Of a stretch of 64,000 nt of DNA, positions 59,668-64,000 are shown one piece after another. A model generated the notes under the pieces. That model worked only from the letters and a program-made list of their open reading frames with translations, was not told where the DNA came from and made no database searches. The position numbers and the translations under genes are program-made. Numbering within the stretch: position 1 is the stretch's first letter; each line of letters starts with the position of its first letter. Source of the stretch: Bog-105 sp965277855 (GTDB lineage: Bacteria; Acidobacteriota; Terriglobia; Bryobacterales; Bryobacteraceae); assembly GCA_965277855.1 (NCBI GenBank), contig OZ255847.1, positions 2,294,001 to 2,358,000 on the forward strand, read 5' to 3'.

Positions 59668-60671
59668 TACCGCGGATCGGAATTGGCTTTGCGCTGACCG
59701 GGGCGGCGGGATTGCTGGCGGGCAATTGCATGCTGCCGATGAAATTCGCGCGTAAGTGGCCGTGGGAAAGTGTGTGGTTGGTTTTCAGCATTGTCTCGCT
59801 GCTGATTCTGCCCTGGACACTGGCGTTTGTGACGATCGGCAATCCGTTCGCCGTTTATGCGGGCTTACCGGGCGTGGCGTTTCTGACGCCTGTTTTATTT
59901 GGAGCGGGATGGGGTGTGGCCCAGATCTTATTCGGGCTTTCGGTGGCCCGATTGGGAATGGCGCTGGGGTATTCAATCATAGTAGGGCTTGGCGCGCTTT
60001 TGGGAACGCTTATTCCATTGTTTGCGAAGCATCGCGACATTGCGCTGAGTTCTCGCGCCGCTCCTATTTGGGTAGGAGTGGTGTTGATGATTGCAGGTAT
60101 CGGTGTGGCGGCTTGGGCTGGACGGAAACGAGAGGGCGCGATAGCATTTGATGCGGAAAAGCACGGCCGATACGGTGCGGCTGTCGCTCTCGCCGTGTTG
60201 TGCGGTCTGCTGGCCCCGATGCTGAATTATGCATTTGCTTTTGGCGAGAACATCGCGAATGAGGCTGTGCGGCTGGGTAGCTCGCCCGAGTATGCAGGAT
60301 ATGCGGTCTGGCCGGTAGCGCTGCTGGGCGGATTGCTACCGAACGTTTGCTACGCGGTGTTCCTGTTGCGGCGAAACAAAAGCTGGAAGAGTTTCCGCGG
60401 CGATTGGCGCTCAGAGGCTTGGTGCGGCGTCGCCATGGGCGCGCTCTGGATGGGGGCTTTTGCGATATACGGCGTGAGCGCCGTGTATTTGGGCGAATTG
60501 GGGACTTCGGCGGGATGGGCTTTGTTCCAGATCTTCATGATTATGACCGCGACCGTCGCGGGCCTGTTGACGGCGGAATGGAAGGGATCGCCTGTGGTGG
60601 CGAAGTATGGCATGGCGGCGGGACTGGTGTTGCTTTCGGCGGCTACGGTGTTGATTGCGCCGAAGAGCTGA
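59664..60671 (+). CDS. RhaT-type sugar:proton symporter
   Basis: 335 residues with ten membrane helices. It belongs to the L-rhamnose-proton symporter family: G-N-C-M-L-P-M-K-F-A-R-K-W-P-W-E-S near residue 20 and A-Q-I-L-F-G-L-S-V-A-R-L-G-M-A-L-G-Y-S-I are family marks. RhaT relatives in fucose operons carry 6-deoxyhexoses such as L-fucose. TTG start overlapping the dehydratase stop. It gives the operon an uptake step without needing the ABC permease missing beside the binding protein. Confidence 0.9.
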   Translation: MIPRIGIGFALTGAAGLLAGNCMLPMKFARKWPWESVWLVFSIVSLLILPWTLAFVTIGNPFAVYAGLPGVAFLTPVLFGAGWGVAQILFGLSVARLGMALGYSIIVGLGALLGTLIPLFAKHRDIALSSRAAPIWVGVVLMIAGIGVAAWAGRKREGAIAFDAEKHGRYGAAVALAVLCGLLAPMLNYAFAFGENIANEAVRLGSSPEYAGYAVWPVALLGGLLPNVCYAVFLLRRNKSWKSFRGDWRSEAWCGVAMGALWMGAFAIYGVSAVYLGELGTSAGWALFQIFMIMTATVAGLLTAEWKGSPVVAKYGMAAGLVLLSAATVLIAPKS

Positions 60672-60716
60672 AGCGGCGCGACAGAGTGCTTTTGCGGGGA
60701 ATATACTGAGGCTGAC

Positions 60717-62060
60717 ATGAGCGCCTCCAAACCATCCCGCAGAGAGTTGCTCAAGTTGCTGGCCGTGAGTCCGCTGGCGTCATCGGTTCTTCTGGGGCAG
60801 ACGGATCGCACGGCGTGGTATCGCGAAGCAAAGTTCGGGATGTTTATTCACTGGGGTCCGTACTCGGTGGCAAGCGTGGAGGCGTCGTGGCCGATCATGC
60901 GACCGTCGAAGCAGTTTCCGATCACGGAAGAAGAGTATCGAGCGCTGCCGCAGAAGTTCAATCCGACGAAGTTCGATCCGGATGCGTTTGTCGACCTGGC
61001 GAAAGCAGCGCACCAGAGATACATGGTGTTCACGACCAAGCACCATGACGGATTTTGCATGTTCGATTCAGCGTACACGGATTACAAAATCACCAACACG
61101 CCGTACAAGAAAGACATTGTGGGGGCTCTGGCGCGGGCCTGTCATGAGGCGGGCATGCCGATCGGCTTTTATTACTCTCCGCCCGATATGCATCACGCTG
61201 CGTTTCGAGATACGACGAAGCCGGCGAGCGAGAATTGGAACGGTGAGCCAACTCGCTCGGTGTGGCCGTTGTATCTGGATTACATGGAGTTACAGCTGCG
61301 CGAGTTACTGAGTAACTACGGAAACGTGGCTGTGATCTGGTTTGACGGGCTCTTCAATCAACGGAAATTCGACGGGGAGCGGATGCATCGCGCGATTCTG
61401 GCGTTACAATCTCAGGTTTTAATCAATAATCGCATCGGGATTCCAGGCGATTTCGAGACTCCGGAGCAGTTTCTGCCGGCAGCTATTCCGGTGAAAGGCA
61501 GAACCCTGGATTTTACAAACCGCGAGACAGGTACCAAGCCGAATTACGTGCCGACAGCGGAAGAGTTCCGGCTGTGGGAGACGTGCATGACGATCAATCA
61601 GACATGGGCGTACAACAAAAACGATCGTGATTTCAAGTCCGCGACACATCTGATCCGCACGCTGGTGGAAGTGGCGAGCCGGGGCGGCAACTTTCTTTTG
61701 AATGTGGGGCCAGAGCCGGATGGAACCATTCAGCCGGAATTTCAGGAAAGGCTCCGGGCGATTGGGAAATGGATGGACCAAAACGGCGATGCGATTTACG
61801 GGACGACTTACGGGCCGGTACAAGGAGCAAAGCAGTTTCGCACGACGGCGAAGGGGCGGGACGTCTTTATTCATGTTTTCGACTGGCCGGGTACGACCTT
61901 GGAAGTAGCCGGCGAGAGTTTGCCGAAATGCACGTCGGCTTCCCTGTTGGCAACCGGGCAGCCGCTCGAGTTTAAGCAGCAGGATGGCCGGTTGACGATC
62001 CAATTGCCGGGCCAAGCGCCGGACCCGGATGTAACGGTGATCGAGCTCAAGAGCGCTTAG
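60717..62060 (+). CDS. Alpha-L-fucosidase (GH29), Tat-exported
   Basis: 447 residues. A Tat-type leader (S-R-R-E-L-L-K-L-L-A-V) is followed by the GH29 barrel: F-G-M-F-I-H-W-G-P-Y-S, T-T-K-H-H-D-G-F-C-M-F (about 106-116) and V-I-W-F-D-G-L, with D210 as the expected nucleophile. G-G-N-F-L-L-N-V-G-P-E-P-D-G (about 335) and a C-terminal beta sandwich follow. It releases L-fucose from host or plant glycans in the periplasm. It is 45 bases from the carrier gene and 15 bases from the second fucosidase. Confidence 0.95.
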   Translation: MSASKPSRRELLKLLAVSPLASSVLLGQTDRTAWYREAKFGMFIHWGPYSVASVEASWPIMRPSKQFPITEEEYRALPQKFNPTKFDPDAFVDLAKAAHQRYMVFTTKHHDGFCMFDSAYTDYKITNTPYKKDIVGALARACHEAGMPIGFYYSPPDMHHAAFRDTTKPASENWNGEPTRSVWPLYLDYMELQLRELLSNYGNVAVIWFDGLFNQRKFDGERMHRAILALQSQVLINNRIGIPGDFETPEQFLPAAIPVKGRTLDFTNRETGTKPNYVPTAEEFRLWETCMTINQTWAYNKNDRDFKSATHLIRTLVEVASRGGNFLLNVGPEPDGTIQPEFQERLRAIGKWMDQNGDAIYGTTYGPVQGAKQFRTTAKGRDVFIHVFDWPGTTLEVAGESLPKCTSASLLATGQPLEFKQQDGRLTIQLPGQAPDPDVTVIELKSA

Positions 62061-62075
62061 GGAAAGGCAGACATC

Positions 62076-63488
62076 GTGAACCGCAGAACGTTTGGCCAGA
62101 GCTTATTAGCTACGACAGCTTTGCGGCCGCTGACGCGGGCTTTGGGGGCGGCGCAGGCTTTTGAACCGAACTGGCAATCGATCGGAGAGCACAAAGTACC
62201 CGAGTGGTATCAGAATGCGAAGCTCGGAATTTTCATTCACTGGGGTTTGTATTCGGTTCCGGCGTGGGCTACGACTTCGGGCGAACTGGGGAAAGTCGAT
62301 CCGAGTAAGTGGTTCACAGACAACGCGTATGCGGAATGGTATTTGAACACGCTGCGTATCAAGGGGTCTCCGGGTTACGAACACCATATTGCGACTTACG
62401 GGAAAGACTTCGACTATTACCAGTTCGCTCCTATTTTTAACCAAAAGACAGCGCAGTGGGATCCGGATAAGTGGGCCAACATCTTCAAGAAAACCGGTGC
62501 GCGCTATGCGGTGCTCACTACCAAGCATCATGATGGATTCCGGCTGTGGCCGAGCGCGGTGGAAAATCCGCATCGGAAGTCGTCGGAGATTACAGCAAAG
62601 CGCGATCTGGCAGGGGATCTGACTTCGGCGGTGCGCGGGGCGGGATTGAAGATGGGGTTGTATTACTCCGGCGGACTCGACTGGACCTTCACGCAGGCGC
62701 CGATTGTGACAAGGGCAGATCTTATGGCGAGGGTGCCGCAAAGCGAGGAGTACGCGCGCTATGCGGATGCGCATTGGACGGAGTTAACAAATCGTTATCA
62801 ACCGGCGGTGATGTGGAATGACATCAGTTATCCAAAGGCGGGTAAGATACCGGAGCTGTTCGCGCATTACTACAACACTGTGCAGGGCGGTGTGATTAAT
62901 AACCGGTTTGGCGTGCAGTTTTGCGATTTTACGACACCGGAGTACGCCAAATACGACAAGATCACGGAAAAGAAGTGGGAGTCGTGCCGAGGGCTCGGTG
63001 ACAGCTTCGGATACAACCAGGCAGAGGGACCCGAACAGGTGATTGCGGGGGACAAACTGGTATGGCTGTTGGTGGATATCGTCAGCAAGAACGGCAATTT
63101 GCTTTTGAATATCGGGCCGCGGCCGGATGGATCGATTTCTGAGATTCAAATGGACCGGCTGAACAAGCTCGGCGCATGGCTGGCGGTAAATGGCGAGGGA
63201 ATCTTTGACAGCCGGCCCGGGGTAAAGGCGTCGAGCGGGGAGGATGTTCGGTTCACGAGCAAAGGGAACAGCCTGTATGCGTACGTGCTGCCTAAGCCGG
63301 GGTCGGATTCGCTCACGATACCGGGTATGGCGGCGGCGAAAGGGACAAAGATTCGCGTGCTGGGAACGGATCACGATAGTGAGTTCCGGCAAAGCGGAAA
63401 GGACTTGACCGTTTCGACCAAACGCAGCCGCGGGTTAGACGGATACGCCACGGGCTTGAGAATAACGCCCGCGCCAGTATCTTTTTAA
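62076..63488 (+). CDS. Alpha-L-fucosidase (GH29), second paralogue, Tat-exported
   Basis: 470 residues starting at GTG 62076 behind AAAGG. A Tat leader (N-R-R-T-F-G-Q-S-L-L) leads to the GH29 barrel with G-I-F-I-H-W-G-L-Y-S, T-T-K-H-H-D-G-F-R-L-W and the nucleophile D249 in V-M-W-N-D-I, the layout of the second GH29 subgroup. N-L-L-L-N-I-G-P-R-P-D-G-S and a C-terminal beta domain complete it. It is not a recent copy of its neighbour (only the active-site blocks agree), so the two probably act on different fucosyl linkages. Confidence 0.95.
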   Translation: MNRRTFGQSLLATTALRPLTRALGAAQAFEPNWQSIGEHKVPEWYQNAKLGIFIHWGLYSVPAWATTSGELGKVDPSKWFTDNAYAEWYLNTLRIKGSPGYEHHIATYGKDFDYYQFAPIFNQKTAQWDPDKWANIFKKTGARYAVLTTKHHDGFRLWPSAVENPHRKSSEITAKRDLAGDLTSAVRGAGLKMGLYYSGGLDWTFTQAPIVTRADLMARVPQSEEYARYADAHWTELTNRYQPAVMWNDISYPKAGKIPELFAHYYNTVQGGVINNRFGVQFCDFTTPEYAKYDKITEKKWESCRGLGDSFGYNQAEGPEQVIAGDKLVWLLVDIVSKNGNLLLNIGPRPDGSISEIQMDRLNKLGAWLAVNGEGIFDSRPGVKASSGEDVRFTSKGNSLYAYVLPKPGSDSLTIPGMAAAKGTKIRVLGTDHDSEFRQSGKDLTVSTKRSRGLDGYATGLRITPAPVSF

Positions 63489-63506
63489 GGTGTAATAGAG
63501 GCTGCT

Positions 63507-64000
63507 GTGCGCTTGCCGGTTCCTCTGTCGCGATTGGCCATTCTGCCTGGTCTTGGGGCAATGGCGCTGGTGTGCCTAGCTGTGACGCCAGAGCAGAAAA
63601 TCGAATTCAACCGGGACATCCGGCCGATTCTATCGGATAAATGTTTCACCTGTCATGGCCCCGATGCGGCGAACCGGAAGACGAAGTTGCGATTCGATAT
63701 TGAATCGGGCGCACTGATTGAACTGCACGCGGGCAAGCACGCGATTGTTGCGGGAGAGCCGGATAAAAGCGAGATGTACCGGCGCATCAGTTCGACGGAC
63801 AAGAGCTTTCGCATGCCGCCTGCTTACATGGGCCGCGACCGTTTGAGCGATCGGGAAATTCAGGCGATACGGGAGTGGATCGCGCAGGGAGCTCAGTGGA
63901 GTCCTTTCTGGTCGTTTGCCGCTCCGAAACGACCGGTGTTGCCTGCAGTGCAGACACAAGGCTGGGTGCGCAATCCGATCGACTCGTTTATCTTGAGCCG
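63507..64000 (+). CDS. PSCyt1/DUF1549 protein, 5' part (runs off the window)
   Basis: Starts at GTG 63507 with an AGAGG ribosome binding site. About 164 residues are visible: a signal peptide (L-A-I-L-P-G-L-G-A-M-A-L-V-C-L-A), F-N-R-D-I-R-P-I-L-S-D-K-C-F-T-C-H-G (single haem motif), M-P-P-A-Y, I-R-E-W-I-A-Q-G-A-Q-W and N-P-I-D-S-F-I-L at the start of DUF1549. The same family as the protein at 44.4-47.6 kb, but with one cytochrome domain. It lies 18 bases after the second fucosidase, so it belongs to the fucose operon. Confidence 0.92.
   Translation, partial: MRLPVPLSRLAILPGLGAMALVCLAVTPEQKIEFNRDIRPILSDKCFTCHGPDAANRKTKLRFDIESGALIELHAGKHAIVAGEPDKSEMYRRISSTDKSFRMPPAYMGRDRLSDREIQAIREWIAQGAQWSPFWSFAAPKRPVLPAVQTQGWVRNPIDSFILS

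Noticed and set aside
1..64000. Transposases, phage genes, CRISPR arrays, tRNA and rRNA genes
   Set aside because: None recognised. The only direct repeats seen are the galU 5' duplication and the duplicated haem domain; no regularly spaced short repeats and no cloverleaf candidates were found by eye.

Overview
The window looks like a chromosomal segment of an acidobacterium of the Solibacter/Bryobacter type. This is inferred from gene content, not from an rRNA gene: a very long TonB-dependent receptor with an N-terminal carboxypeptidase-regulatory domain, planctomycete-type cytochrome proteins (PSCyt1/PSD1) paired with DUF1501, many Tat-exported glycoside-active enzymes, two Uma2 genes and moderately high GC. 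No rRNA, tRNA, CRISPR array, transposase or phage gene was found.

Layout. 0-2 kb: the end of a TPR regulator, a decayed TPR fragment and an isolated Rossmann-fold reductase. 2.2-5.8 kb: a minus-strand galU / TPR-thioredoxin / small secreted protein operon. A DUF29 gene and a 124-bp duplicate of the galU 5' end lie upstream, followed by a mazEF toxin-antitoxin pair with a clear palindromic operator. 6-13.6 kb: a 7-Fe ferredoxin, then a tightly packed minus-strand operon of OmpR-type regulator, single-domain receiver, outer-membrane barrel, amicyanin-like secreted cupredoxin, membrane histidine kinase, XPD/DinG-type helicase and queD. 13.7-25 kb: mixed housekeeping and accessory genes (LysR with a divergent FAD oxidase, a frameshifted NmrA-like gene, a CPA1 antiporter, a PfkB kinase, an MCP, an S9 peptidase and a Uma2 nuclease).

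25-29.3 kb and 39.6-42.3 kb hold sugar-acid genes: enolase-superfamily dehydratase, KDPG/KHG aldolase, KDG-type kinase, HGSNAT-like acyltransferase, uronate-isomerase-like enzyme and a hexuronate-type MFS carrier. Between them (29.3-39.6 kb) sits a nitrogen block: allophanate hydrolase, urea/guanidine carboxylase, two DUF1989 proteins and, divergently, an ABC importer. This set matches guanidine breakdown (carboxylation, deimination to allophanate, hydrolysis) at least as well as urea breakdown.

42.3-47.6 kb: a PSD1 / DUF1501 / glutathione-peroxidase-like operon that may read on into the uronate isomerase and MFS genes. The peroxidase-like protein has Ser where the catalytic Cys should be. 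47.8-56.4 kb: a beta-propeller protein, the TonB receptor with a good sigma70 promoter, a metallo-beta-lactamase-fold hydrolase, a methyltransferase and a seven-haem cytochrome with TPRs. 56.5-64 kb: a plus-strand L-fucose operon (solute-binding protein without a signal peptide, SDR dehydrogenase, fuconate dehydratase, RhaT-type carrier and two GH29 fucosidases) leading into a second PSCyt1 gene cut by the window edge. Overall the segment suggests a bacterium that depolymerises uronic-acid- and fucose-containing glycans and also scavenges nitrogen from guanidine or urea.
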